Source: Alligator mississippiensis (Eukaryota; Chordata; Crocodylia; Alligatoridae). From it: DNA of 64,000 nt. The position numbers and the translations under genes were made by a program. This document shows, piece after piece, positions 9,981 to 21,299 of this stretch (position 1 is the first letter of the stretch; every line of letters starts with the position of its first letter). The notes under the pieces are model-generated. The model was not told the origin of the DNA and did not search any database. It saw only the letters and a list, made by a program, of their open reading frames with translations. Location of the stretch: the NCBI RefSeq assembly GCF_030867095.1, contig NC_081825.1, forward strand, positions 49,528,501-49,592,500. Direction: 5' to 3'.

Positions 9981-10429
9981 CCGGCTTAGGTCTGGGGCCA
10001 GTGAGCAGGGGTTAAACACACCTTCCTGAGTACAGAGTTACCCTGCTGCTAAACTTACTAAAAGTTATTGTTGGCTGTGACTGTGTACTACAAATTCCAG
10101 AGGCACCTGGATGCACAAAGAGGAAGTAATGAGCAACCCAATCCTGCTGCTGTGATTCTAGACTGCAAATCCCTGAGACCTCAGGGGCAGCAAAAAGAGG
10201 AAGTGAATACACAGCCCATGCTGGCTACATGCCAGAGAGCTGCACTCTAGTGCTCCCCAGCTTCTGGTCTGAGCCACTTCAGGCATGTGGCTGCATTTCC
10301 TGAATCAAAGGTAAAGGTATGTTCAGTTATTTTTCAGTTTAATCACTGCAGCTTAGACTAACCTGCAAAGACTGAACTGATTCAGCCTCAGGCTTCTTGA
10401 CTGTCTGTACTTAGCCCCAGTAATCTGTG

Positions 10430-10880
10430 CATAGAGGGTTCCTGGGCTTCCAATTGTTGCCCTTTTACAGCACGCTCCAGGCATAGCCATCCTAGATCAG
10501 TCCTGGCCCAATGCCTATGCAGCCTCTTCTTGAAAACCTCCAATGCTGGAGATTCCCTAGGCAGCCTTTTCTACTGCCTCACTCTTAAAACAGTGAAGAA
10601 ATTTTCCCTGGTATTCAATATAAATCTACTTGGCTGCAATTCCAAGCCATTGCTACATGTCCTACTCCCTGCAGCAATTGATGGTCTCCCTCTTCTTTAT
10701 TGCAGCCCTTTAGTTATTTGAAGACACCTAACACATCCCCTCTTAGTAACCATAAGTTGAACATTCTTATTTCATTCAATATCTCCTCATATCATTTGTT
10801 TTCCAGGGCCTTTATCATTTTTGTTGCCCACTTCCAGACCTTCTCTAACTTCTTCATATCCTTTTTAAAGTGAGGAGTGA
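10430..10880 (-). mobile_element. Old CR1/L2-type LINE 3' region
   Basis: The minus-strand copy of the CR1 3' module contains the AAAACCTCCAATGCTGGAGA block, the TGCCTCACTCTTAAAACAGT-like block and the CCTTCTCTAACTTCTTCATA end. Diverged and without a frame. Confidence 0.6.
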
Positions 10881-11715
10881 TTTTTTTTTTTATTTATAAG
10901 GTGTATATATGGTACCTATCATTGTGACACCTATCCTTTTCCCCATCGGTAGCTTCTTCACTTTCATGAAACTTTCCCCATTTTCTAGTGAGGCAACTAG
11001 TAGATAGAATGTTAATGTTGCTCAGCACAGTACTAAGTCCAATGCAGATCCTCAGGAGGAACAATCCTTTGGCTCTACAATGAAAACTTGTTATGCAGAG
11101 CTCGTACTGAGAGGTTTCTGCATAACTGAGGCTCTTTCCCCTCTTGTAAAGCTTTCACTGCATTGCTCCCCTATGTTTCTGAGCATCGCCTCACTTCCTG
11201 TCCCCTGAAAAAGGGGAAACTTTTCTTAGTATAGAAAACATGACCCTAGGTTCCCAGTGAAATTTGAGTCTGAATAGCTAGGCATTCCCTTCATCCCACA
11301 ATGATCTATGTATGCCATTCCTCTCTGTCCTTGAATTTTCATGAATATCCTCTTGTTCTAATGATAGCAGAGTCCCTTTCTCAAAATAAAATCCTCAGAC
11401 ATGAAAACTCTAACACTAGCTTGTTCTGTTTATAGTATCAGATAATCAGTATGATCACTCACTTCCATCTATGAGATGAAATAGTGTATTCTAGCTGCAC
11501 TTAAAACTGTATATTTTGGACATGCATGAACAGTATGAAGAACATATTGACATGCTGGTTGGAATACAGCATGTAGTGGAATATTACAAGAACAGTTAGA
11601 AAAGAAAACCACTTTAAAAATATGAATTACCTTCAATAATTTGATCATTAAAGGTCAAGGATTTGGCCCAGATGACTGCAGAGATGTCAAAATGTTTGGT
11701 CAAAAATATAGTATC

Positions 11716-12275
11716 ATCATAGTGCTTAGGGTCAGAAGGGACCTAAACAGATTATCAGGTCCAACCCCCTACCCTGGGCAGGAACAGGTGCCGGGGTCAT
11801 ATCACCCCAGCCAAGTATGTGTCCAGCCTCCTCTTGAAGACCCCCAAGGTAGGAGAGAGAGTGTACCCACCTCACTTAAGAGCCCATTCCAGAGCCTGGC
11901 AGCCCTAACTGTAAAGTAATGTCTCCTGATGTCCAGCCTGAACCTTCTCTCTAACAATTTGTGGATGTTATTCCTAGTAACCACGGGTAGTGCCCGGGGG
12001 AACAGAGCCGCCCCCAATTCTCGCTGGTCCCCCCTGGTGAGTTTGTAAACGGCCACCAGATCCCCTCTCAGCCTTCTCTTGTGGAGGCTGAATAGGTTCA
12101 GGCCCTTTAGCCTCTCTTCATCAGGCTTGCCCCACTGCCCCTTGACCATGCGAGTGGCCCTCCTCTGGACCCTCTCAATGCTAGCTACATCCCTCTTAAA
12201 GTGTGGTGCCCAAAACTGGACACAGTACTCCAACTGCGGCCTGACCAATGCTGCATAGAGGGGAAGGATCATTTC
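11716..12275 (-). pseudogene. CR1 LINE, C-terminal ORF2 and 3' end
   Basis: The CR1 3' terminus lies at 11716 (minus strand). The open frame at 11802-12272 encodes the C-terminal end of CR1 ORF2: LPLYAALVRPQLEYCVQFWA, then ERVQRRATRMVKG, then [14 protein letters not shown] and a FTVRAARLWNGL motif. The polymerase core is missing because of 5' truncation, so it cannot move by itself. Confidence 0.85.
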
Positions 12276-12289
12276 CCTGGACCTGCTTG

Positions 12290-13300
12290 TGATAAAAGCA
12301 CCAAAAAAAGCCCCACTAAAGCACCCAATCTATTCAGATGTCAGGGAAGCTGGGTCTAACTAAGGTACGTCTTCTGGGCATGCATGGGATTGGCCCAGAA
12401 ATGTGCTGAGTTTAAAGTAAAGCACCTTTTTGGGGTTTGTTTGGGGTGGGGGGGCGTAATATCTGCAAGCAACCTTAATTTCCATTGAAAAACATTTGAG
12501 AAATGAGGCAAGGAAACTTTTGCTTAAAGTCCTATGGAAGAACAGCACCAGTTCATCATGCATAGCTAAAAAAATAAGCAATCTCTTTCTTTGGAAAGGA
12601 AAGTAATTGCTGAGGGCTGGGTCATTTCTACTGCTGTTAATATTGTACTGGAATATTTTCTAAAAAACAGATTTCTTCATTGGCCTACAGAGGGCATTAT
12701 TTCCTACAAAATTAAGATTTGACAGATGAAATATGGTCATAATATATATATTGCAAAGCCCACTGTCTGTGCAAAATCTTTGCTACACCACAACTGTAAT
12801 TTTTATAAAGTAAAAAAAAATCTTAATCTATAGGTTTGTCCAAGATTGCAGCTTGTATATATGTAATGTGAATACCAAAAGCCATCACAGTATGGTCCTA
12901 TCATGTTGAAATATGATACAGATCAAAATCTAAAATTACAGTTGTTTAAAACAAATTGCAATTAAAATAATCTGGGCAGTCCAAATCGGCCCCAGTCTCA
13001 TCATATTCCCCCCAAAAGTCATAAACAAGCAAGATTGCTAAAATGCAACAGCTATCAAAAGCAAACAATATAGATCTTTTAAAAGTTCATCCTCTTCTCC
13101 CTATTCTGTTTAATGCTACACATTTCACTGGCCTCAATCACTTTTCTAAACCTTCACCCAACACTCAGTAGTTCATCACACTCCTGCTGCAGCTACAACT
13201 AATCAGTTAAGATTATTTCCATAATGCAATTTTGGAAGTGGGAGCAGTGGTAATTATAAGAATGCTGCTCAAACTCTGGATTCTGCTTTTCTTCAGGGAC
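12290..13300. other. Intergenic DNA, nothing recognised
   Basis: AT-rich with chance ORFs only. From 13310 to 13600 the sequence becomes GC-richer, with imperfect CCCTGCACTG / CCCGTGCACTGG repeats typical of short non-autonomous elements in this window, but no ends were found. Confidence 0.45.
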
Positions 13301-13734
13301 AGTTTTCACAGGCCGGATCAAACCCAGCACGCCCAGATTGGGACCTGTGTGGTCTCTGCTGCCCCCTGTAAACTGTGATCAGGCTCCAAAGCCCTGCACT
13401 GTCTCTACCTAGCCTCACGTGCTGGAGTCAGGACTCTGTGCTAACCTTGCCCAGCCCCGTGCACTGGGATCAGGGCTCCATGCTGCCTTCTGTGCCCAAT
13501 CCAGCATCCAGGGCCTTGGTCCATAGGGCTCCCCAAGGACCTGTGAGCCTGATGACACAGTCCCGGAGGCAAGATCTAGCCTGCAGGTGGGAATTTAGCA
13601 CCCCAGTGTCTTATATGCCTCTGTTTGAGCTCTGTTATTTTATTTACAGCTTCAATAGATGTTACAACTGCAGTCTTCGCTCTTCAGCCCAAAGTCAATA
13701 TACCTATATTATAAAAAGGTCTGCTGCCCCACCA

Positions 13735-13915
13735 TGGTCAGCAAGGAGCTGAAGTTTTCTAAGCATCACCTGAGCAATGATCTTTCCAATAATGCTTAGC
13801 GGTGAAATTCCATAATAGATTTTACAATTGTTGTGGTCACGTTTATTCTTGTACAGAGTAACTATGTTGGTATGTCACATATCTTGTGGCACTGTCTTTA
13901 CTGGTCAGCAGTAAG
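13735..13915 (-). pseudogene. LINE reverse transcriptase scrap
   Basis: Minus-strand similarity to the conserved polymerase block (GCAATGATCTTTCCAATAAT ... GCTTAGCGGTGAAATTCC) also seen near 4050 in the fragment at 3784-4255. Frames are broken. The family is not assigned. Confidence 0.4.
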
Positions 13916-13939
13916 AAGCTTGCATAGGTAAGGAAGAAG

Positions 13940-14620
13940 GACAGGTTTCCAGCACAGTCACCAATGCACCAAATGCCCTGATGAAAATACGTAGGAGAGA
14001 CCAAACAACAACTGTGCACCAGAATGAACGCACACCGGAAATCTATCAAAGACAGAAATACCCAATTACTGGTGGGGGCACATTTCTCACAAGAAAACCA
14101 CTCTCTCTCCAATCTCTCAGTCCTGATTCTCAAAGGAAACCTACAAAACACTTCCCAGAGACGAGCCTATGAACTCCACTTCATCAACCTCCTGGATACT
14201 AAAAATCATGGACTAAATATAGACATTGACTTTATGACACATTATAACCTGCCTGACATCTGACTCCCCAGGTATCTCTCCACTTTCATTCCTCTTCTCT
14301 CCAGGTATCTCTCCACTTTCATCCCTCTTCTCTCTCTGTCCCCGCCCCCCCCCCGCCTCAGCCTGTCTCACCCATTGACTCCTCAATCTACATTTTCACT
14401 GACTACCTGTCTTGTATGCATACCAGCCCAGGCACTGGCTTCTTTACTTTTCATTCCATCCAGGAAGAGCACACACCAACGGCTGAAACTTCCTTAGCCT
14501 GACGAAGGGTCTTTGAACCCGAAAGCTTGCTTAATAATTATTTTCCAACTATTTGGGTTGGTCTAATAAAAGATATCAGATTCACCCAAGGAACCTTGTC
14601 AGCACAATCAAGACACTCAA
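13940..14620 (+). pseudogene. Penelope-like element, GIY-YIG endonuclease end and 3' tail
   Basis: At 13988 the plus strand reads YVGETKQQLCTRMNAHRKSI, followed by VGAHFSQENHSLSNLSVLIL and a GLNIDIDFMTHY ending. This is the characteristic C-terminal GIY-YIG endonuclease layout of Penelope-like retroelements. The Y-V-G motif and the downstream part share one frame; upstream sequence is shifted. The tail GACGAAGGGTCTTTGAACCC near 14500 and the AATAAAAGATATC motif are typical of the 3' ends of this group. 5'-truncated and inactive. Confidence 0.7.
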
Positions 14621-14782
14621 GAAGGCTAGAATTTGTTTTATGAATCTGAATAAGAGGTATACATTTAAATAGAACGACTACAGGACTAATAAACAATATC
14701 TTTTGACTATTTTTACCTGGTTTGTTGTAGGTTTTTAAAACTTTACATATAGTCTAGCAAATTAGTGCACACTGCAGTATAG

Positions 14783-15332
14783 CAAGGGTTTTCAACCTTT
14801 TTTAGTCTAAGTACCCTGGTGGCCGGATGCGAAGTGGGGAGGGGGGTAGCGCACGGCCAAATGCCAGTGCCAGGGGTAGTATGGAGCCAGATGCCGAGCA
14901 GGGGGCGGAGGGTGGGGTAGCATGCAGCTGGATGCCAAGTGGGGGGGGGGTTAGCGCACATCTGGACGCTGAGTGGGGTGGGTAGTTTGCGGCTGGACGC
15001 TGGGGGGGTAGCGCGTAACTGGATGCCAAGCAGGGCGGGGGGGGAAGGGCAGCGTGCAGCTGGACACAGAGCAAGGAGGCACGGACAGTGGGTGGACAAT
15101 GGGTAGGTGGGGATGGGGTGCCACCACCTCCCAGGAGCAGGGCTGGGGCGGGGCAGGGCAGGGAAGCTCACTGGGCTGGTGTGTGGCACCGACAACTGCC
15201 GTGTGCATGCTTCCCTGCTCCGGCCCTGCTCCTGAGATGTGGTGGCACTCCATTCCCACCCACCTGCACGTACCTGCTAGGACTAGTCCAAGTACCCCCA
15301 GGGGTACACACACCCTTGCTTGACAACCCCTG
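14783..15332. mobile_element. Non-autonomous hAT element with exact 8-bp target duplication
   Basis: The element starts CAAGGGTTTTCAAC and ends GACAACCCCTG, imperfect hAT-type inverted ends. It is flanked by identical 8-mers CAGTATAG at 14775-14782 and 15333-15340. The 550-bp interior has no transposase. It holds about seven degenerate 30-45-bp G-rich units (GCTGGATGCCAAGTGGGG-like) from 14820 to 15070. Frames there are a by-product of composition. Confidence 0.85.
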
Positions 15333-15340
15333 CAGTATAG

Positions 15341-16690
15341 CACTAACCCCTAGCATATTAGTAAAGCATCTAATGTTTCTTTAATTGGAGAAAAATATGT
15401 GTTGTGTCACATATGATGATGTGCCACACCATCTGTACCCCACTTCTCAAAATCCCAGATCTGCCCATGCGCCTATGCATGTGATCTTAATGATCAAGTT
15501 TTATGCATGTGATCATAGTTTATCCAAGTTTTATGCATGTGATCTCAGTCATTTGCTGGATAGTAAAATAAGTGATAATTCAAGTTTAGCATTGTCAGAT
15601 GCTGATATAAACTGTAAGCTACTATTGCATTTACAGGCATAATGTGATCTTTTTATAAAAAGTTTCATTACCATGTCCCAATTGTATAGCTATAAGAATG
15701 CAACATTCATTGGGAACTGCTGAATATTTAGCACTTTTTAAAATCAGGCTTATTTAGGGGTTTAAATTTTTGGACTTGTCCAAAATCACCAAAGCATATA
15801 GTTATAAGACAGCAAAATGTCCGGTGTATTAAGATGCAACTGCTTTAAGCTTTATCCCAAACCCTGACCCAGTCATGTCTGTTATAAAAGAACTTTCCTC
15901 TGATTTAAAACATGAGTACTTCTAGGATTATTTTCAAGAACCCAATTACTACATAATCCTGATTGTAACTTGACTGAAACAGTGTAACATATCTGACACA
16001 TCTTTTTAGGAGTGCAGGAAGCCACATAATGCAAAATAATGTAGAATCAAATTTCCTTAGAAATGAAGGGCAATAACAGCTTCATGAGAACTGGGGAAAG
16101 TATGAAGACTATTGTATCACACATTTTTTAAACAAAAAATTTAGTAAAAGTATTATGTAGTAGATCCAGAAAGCTAAAGCCATTGATATGGTATTTCAAA
16201 TGTACTATGAAAAATCAACACTTAGTCATTTGTATAGGGGAAAAACTATTTCCAGCGTTGAAGATCTTATTTACGTTAGCACAACCAAATAATTTAAAAC
16301 AGAAAATAAAGTCTCCAAAAATAAAAAATCTCCAGTTTGAAAGTAAAGCAACACCTAGAGCAAGGGCAGTCAGCCAATACACAATTAAAAACCGCCAAAA
16401 TTTGTTCTAACTTTTATGTTTGTCCAATAGGCAACTAAACTGATTCATCCTTGAACTTTGGAAGTAGGTGTTGTCTAGAATAAACTATAAAACCATGTTT
16501 TCACAAATCATAGGCCAAGGACTGAGGATCTGCCTGCAGTCAGTCATCAGAAATATACAGCAAATAATGTAAACTGGAAGGAAGCTACTAATGTGAATGA
16601 CAGCCTTCACAAAACACAGGAAAAATATTTCCAGAAGGAATATCAAGTAACATCAAAACCATATATTTTTTCCAGAAAAGTTGGTAGAAC
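15341..16690. other. Intergenic DNA with a small tandem repeat
   Basis: Mostly featureless AT-rich DNA. A TATGCATGTGATC motif occurs three times with a 28-30-bp period at 15474, 15502 and 15532. A GC-rich block without clear ends lies at 16690-16985. Confidence 0.45.
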
Positions 16691-16989
16691 AAGGAGCAAC
16701 AGCAGAGCCCTGCACTTTGGGGAGCCCGCAGTCAGTGCCTTCCAGGCACCATCACAGCTGCCGTGCACCACCAGCTCCACCATGCGCTGACAGCTGCGCC
16801 ACGGCTGTTGCATGCCGCTGGCTCCGCGCTCCAGCTGCTTGCCACCCCGTCCATGCTCCAGCCCCGCTACCTGCTCCCCTCGCTCCGCACTCTGGCCATT
16901 CGTCACCCCTCCCATTCTGGCCCCACATGGGCTGATATGCCCCTGAGCCTGCACACCCCTAGGGACAGCTCTGAGCAACAGTCTCAAGG

Positions 16990-17228
16990 TGCAGCAAGGG
17001 AAGTTTAGGATATATATTAAGAATTTTCTCACTAGGAGGGTAGTAAAGCACTGGGACAGGTTACCCAGGGAGGTTGTGGACGCTCCATCCTTGGAAGTTT
17101 TTAAGAGCCAGATAGGCAAAGCCTTGGCTGGGATGATCTAGTCTGGGATGGTCCTGCTTTGAGCAGGGGGTTGGACTAGATGACCTTCTGAGTTCGCTTC
17201 CAAACCTAATTTTCTATGATTCTATGAA
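16990..17228 (+). mobile_element. CR1 LINE 3' end fragment
   Basis: Plus-strand CR1 terminus: AGGGTAGTAAAGCACTGGGA, then GGTTACCCAGGGAGGTTGTG, TGGACTAGATGACCT, and the tandem TTCTATGATTCTATGA tail at 17210-17227. Non-coding remnant. Confidence 0.75.
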
Positions 17229-18179
17229 AAGTTTCTATGGTATGGCAGAAATGGAGAACTGTTTCCAAAATTCAAGCCAGAGATTTTACCATCCCTCTCT
17301 CTCTCCAAAAATGGGCAAGACAAATAGCATTTATTTTTAAACATTGTCACCAGGACTCTGAATATTGTGTGGAACTTCTAGAATCTAACTTTTATTTTTA
17401 AAATATTTCTAGCCATCATTGTAGTGAAGATTTACCATAAAAAAGGTAGTGAGTGACAACTTATTCAATGTTTTAAGCTGTTTAAAAATGTAAAATGACA
17501 ACAGACCTGAGATTCCCATTTATCTCAATGAAGTTAAATCAGGCTCTAAAATCTGAAGGTGAGTCTAATTTAGCAGTGTCAACTTACCCTACAATCCCAA
17601 ATTGTCTCCCTTAGATTCCCAAGTGCTAAAAGTCACAATTTCCCTCACCCATTTGACAAGATTTAAACAGCACATTTTAAATGAAAAACATGGTGAGAAC
17701 ATAGTTAAACTTAATAGTTAAAAATAACAAATGGTTGTATTAATTGAGATATTTGTTTTGTATTTATGTTACCATATTGGAAAATTTCCACTCAGCTGCT
17801 TCAGTGGTGAAGACTTCCATGACTTGGCTTTTCTCTTTTAGAGCATTTGGATCCCTTAAAAGATCTCAGTTAATCAACACATATTCATGACATCATGACA
17901 TTTCAACCTACACCAAATAGTCTGCCATTAGAAAGATTTCCTATACAGTACCTTGCTTTTAAATCTGCAATATTTTGAGTACTAATGTCATTACTGAATG
18001 GTCAAATAATGACATAGTTTAAACACGGACATTACTATATTTACCAGCCTAAAAGACAGACAGCAAAAAGACCTAATAATTAGTATCCTGCACCTGCTTA
18101 CTTATCACAGTCCCTTTGATTTGTTACAGTAGATTTGACTCTCTTCCATAATTGACCAAGTCAACAACACTTAGGAATA
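17229..18179. other. Intergenic DNA, nothing recognised
   Basis: AT-rich, without a credible exon or repeat end. Confidence 0.4.
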
Positions 18180-18330
18180 GATGTATATTTCCAAAGCACT
18201 GTACAAATACTAACCAATTATCACAAGACTCCTATAAAATAGGTAATTATTAGCCATGTCTTACAGCTTAAGCAACTGAGGTATAGAAAACTCATGCCAG
18301 GAAATACTGAAAGTCAGTGTCAGAGGATAC
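18180..18330 (+). mobile_element. MIR-like SINE fragment
   Basis: AAAGCACTGTACAAATACTA, then CCTATAAAATAGGTAATTAT, then TTACAGCTTAAGCAACTGAG follow the order of the MIR/CORE-SINE 3' part. Strongly diverged. Confidence 0.5.
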
Positions 18331-19835
18331 AAAGTTCCAACAGGAAGATGGAAAACACCTGCTCTCAGGTTATCTTGGGTTTTTGTGTTTTTGTTCTTAT
18401 TTTTTTTGTGAAAAAAATGCACCAGGTATGTAATTCAGATGCCAAATATATGTCCAATGACAATTAGTGAACTGAGACGATAACTATATTTAAAAAATAA
18501 TCTTGTTTGCAGACTGTCTGAACTAGGGCCAAATAGCACCCTTTAAGGTTTTTGAGACCTCTTCTGTATAACATCACATTAACACCTGCAGCTGTAGAAT
18601 TTGTAATATTTAAAATTTCCCCAAATCCAGAGATTATGCAGCTACCTGGTAAATTTATAATTTTATTCCTGCTTTCTGGTCTTAGGATCAATGCTTAGAC
18701 TTCTGTTTCCTTAACACAGAGAGGTGTTTAGCCAAGGTAACCTAAAGTCAGGCAAGTCAGGTAGGGCAGGGCACCTGAGTGACTAGCTGTTTCAAAAAGG
18801 CTTTTGTAGGAATGAGCACAGTGTATTGTTCCCCATGAGAGCTCAGGCCTCTCTAAATCAGTTAGTCTCTAAGGTGCCACTCTGTCCTGATATATACAAA
18901 ATAGTCATTATGCAAGTTGCTGTCATTTTGCTTCAACTTTGGCTTAAAAAAAGATATTTATGAAAAGCAAACACCATTCAGTATCATTCCATCTGTACAT
19001 TGTGACATGAGCCAAAGATTACTGTCACAGACTGACTGAGTTATTAATATTTTTGGAAATTTACTGAAATTTTATCTTTTGAATAGAATTGAGCAGCCCA
19101 CTTCTATAAACTGCCATTCCTTGATAAACTGTTAATGTGTTAGTAAGATACCACAATTAGACAAACTTTAGCATGTTGGCAGATTCTGCTGATGACTGGA
19201 CTAGCAATGATGCTGCAGTTCTGGGTCAAGATATACCGGCAACATTTTATTAGTGACCTTGCTAAATACCTGCCTAAGTTATTTTCAGATTCAGATCAAT
19301 AGTATATATAATCTGTTTTGATCAAATATATAGGAATTAAGAAATTTAAAGGTAGTAGAAGGTATTTTCTAATGAAATATATTTTCTATAAGCTTGTCTT
19401 TTTCAATCCAGATGTTCTTCCTTTTTCTTGCGATTTATTATAAGGGTATTTATTGTTCAGTGCCTTATTTATGAAGTACTTTTTCTTAATAAAAACATTC
19501 ACTGTAAGCATGGCAATATTTATGACCTCTTGAAGTCATCTGGAATCTTAACAGTTGCTTGATTTCACTGGGAGTTGATTTAGGCTTCAAACACAGAAAC
19601 GATGAAGGATATTTAATGAAATTCAGAACTTTCAAGTATACATTGTTCACCAGTATCAGGTTTTTTACCGGTGTTTCTTCATTATTACATTTGTTGCCCT
19701 ATGTACAATATAAACAAATCAGTCTATTACATTTAGAAATCAAAGTGAGAAAAACAAGGTAAATGTCAATAAAATGATATTCAGTTCCTACATGACAGGA
19801 CCAGAAGGCAGGGTTGAGATGCACTATATAGACCA
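18331..19835. other. Intergenic DNA with a short Penelope-type tail
   Basis: Near 18855-18890 the sequence AGTTAGTCTCTAAGGTGCCA resembles the 3' end common to reptile Penelope-like elements. The rest shows no recognised feature. Confidence 0.35.
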
Positions 19836-19836
19836 G

Positions 19837-19928
19837 GGGTGGGCAATTATTTGGGCTGGAGAGCCACTTAATGAGTTTTGTTGAACTGTTGAGGGCTGCA
19901 TGTGCACACACACACACGCACGCAGATC

Positions 19929-19959
<31 letters not shown>

Positions 19960-20990
19960 TCCCTGTAGCTCTCCCTGTTCCACCCCGTCCCCTGCCCTGA
20001 GTCCTCAGTATGTGACCAGGTCAGGCAGGAGCCATGCCAGCTGCCCCCACACAGCCCCAGCCACATGTGGGAACCCAGCATAGCACCATCCAGGCCAAGC
20101 CACATGTCAGGCACTTGGGACAAGGGAAGAGTTGCAGGGAGAACTGTATGGAGCTGCGGGTTATTTGGGCCCAGCTGGGCCAGTGCTGTGATATATTCCC
20201 CTCTCTCCCACCCAGAGTCCCTAGCACATAGCTGAGCCAGGCCGGAGCCACACTATTTTTACATGCTGTTTTGGGCCATGTGGGTGCACCTGGCACGGCT
20301 TCTGCCTGACCAGGCCACATGCTGGGGACCTGGGGTCAGGCAGAAGCCACACTGGGGTTGGGCAGGAACTGCACCACCTGCGCTGTGGTGCAGCTCAAAG
20401 TAGCATGCAGGAACACAGCACAGAAACACATTAGTGGCACCTGCACCTCTACCAGGCCCCAGCTCAACAAGTCTTGGATAACCCACAGCTCCTGGCCCTC
20501 TTCCCCTTGTACCCTCTCCCCCACCAGTAAGGAGAACCTTACCTGAGCTTTGACTCTCACTGGGGGCCAGGCTGTGTGGTCTGCAAATCGCTGCAGGGTT
20601 GGAGCTGCTAGCAGACAGCCTTGCTGGACAGAAGCCTGGGTAGGAGCGCAGCACCCCCTGCCTTGGAACATACCCAGTGGGCTGGGGGGCAGGGCATGGT
20701 GGACCTAGCCAGGGCAAGGCGGGGAGTGGCTGCCTGGCCACTGGAGCTGCTGCTGCTGCAGCTGGTTACAGCACAGAGAAGGGAGGAGGGCAAGAGGTGC
20801 CGAAAGCCAGTGTAGCCTTGGGCTAGATACAGTTCTCCTTCAGAGGAGCAGCCATGGACTGGAAAGAATCTAAAAATTCTGGTTATCTGGGCTTGCATAC
20901 AGCAGTGGCAGTGGTGCAGGGTGGTGGATGGTGGCAGTAGCCACCACGCTGTGCAAACTCCTCCCCCCACCACACCCAGCTGTGTGCCTG
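19837..20990 (+). mobile_element. hAT-like GC-rich element, left end visible, with CA microsatellite
   Basis: CAGGGGTGGGCAA at 19837 is a typical hAT-type terminus. The following 1.1 kb is GC-rich, non-coding and has frames on both strands. A (CA)n run at 19902-19957 lies near the left end. The matching right end was not found, so the right limit is approximate. Confidence 0.4.
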
Positions 20991-21299
20991 TGCAGGCTGC
21001 AGAGGGGAGTTGCTGCCCTCACAAAGAAATCCTAGAGGGTGTTGCAGGATGACAGCTCCTTCTCAACAGCTCTATTCTGTATATAGCTATAGGGCTAAAA
21101 CCTATTCTCTTTTCTTCAATATCCCAGGACCTTGAAGAAAACCAATTATCTTATAGCCAACCTGAGTAAAATACAATCAATAGGAACAGAAAGTACCCTA
21201 CGAAACTATTTCAAATCTGCAACTGCTGTCTTGGTGGAGCTAATCTTTACACTATTTCATATGGGGCCACAGGAGGACATGAGGACACCTCCCAGCCAA

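Noticed and set aside
14743..15384. Several 90-150-codon frames on both strands
   Set aside because: They are confined mostly to the G-rich interior of the hAT element at 14783-15332.
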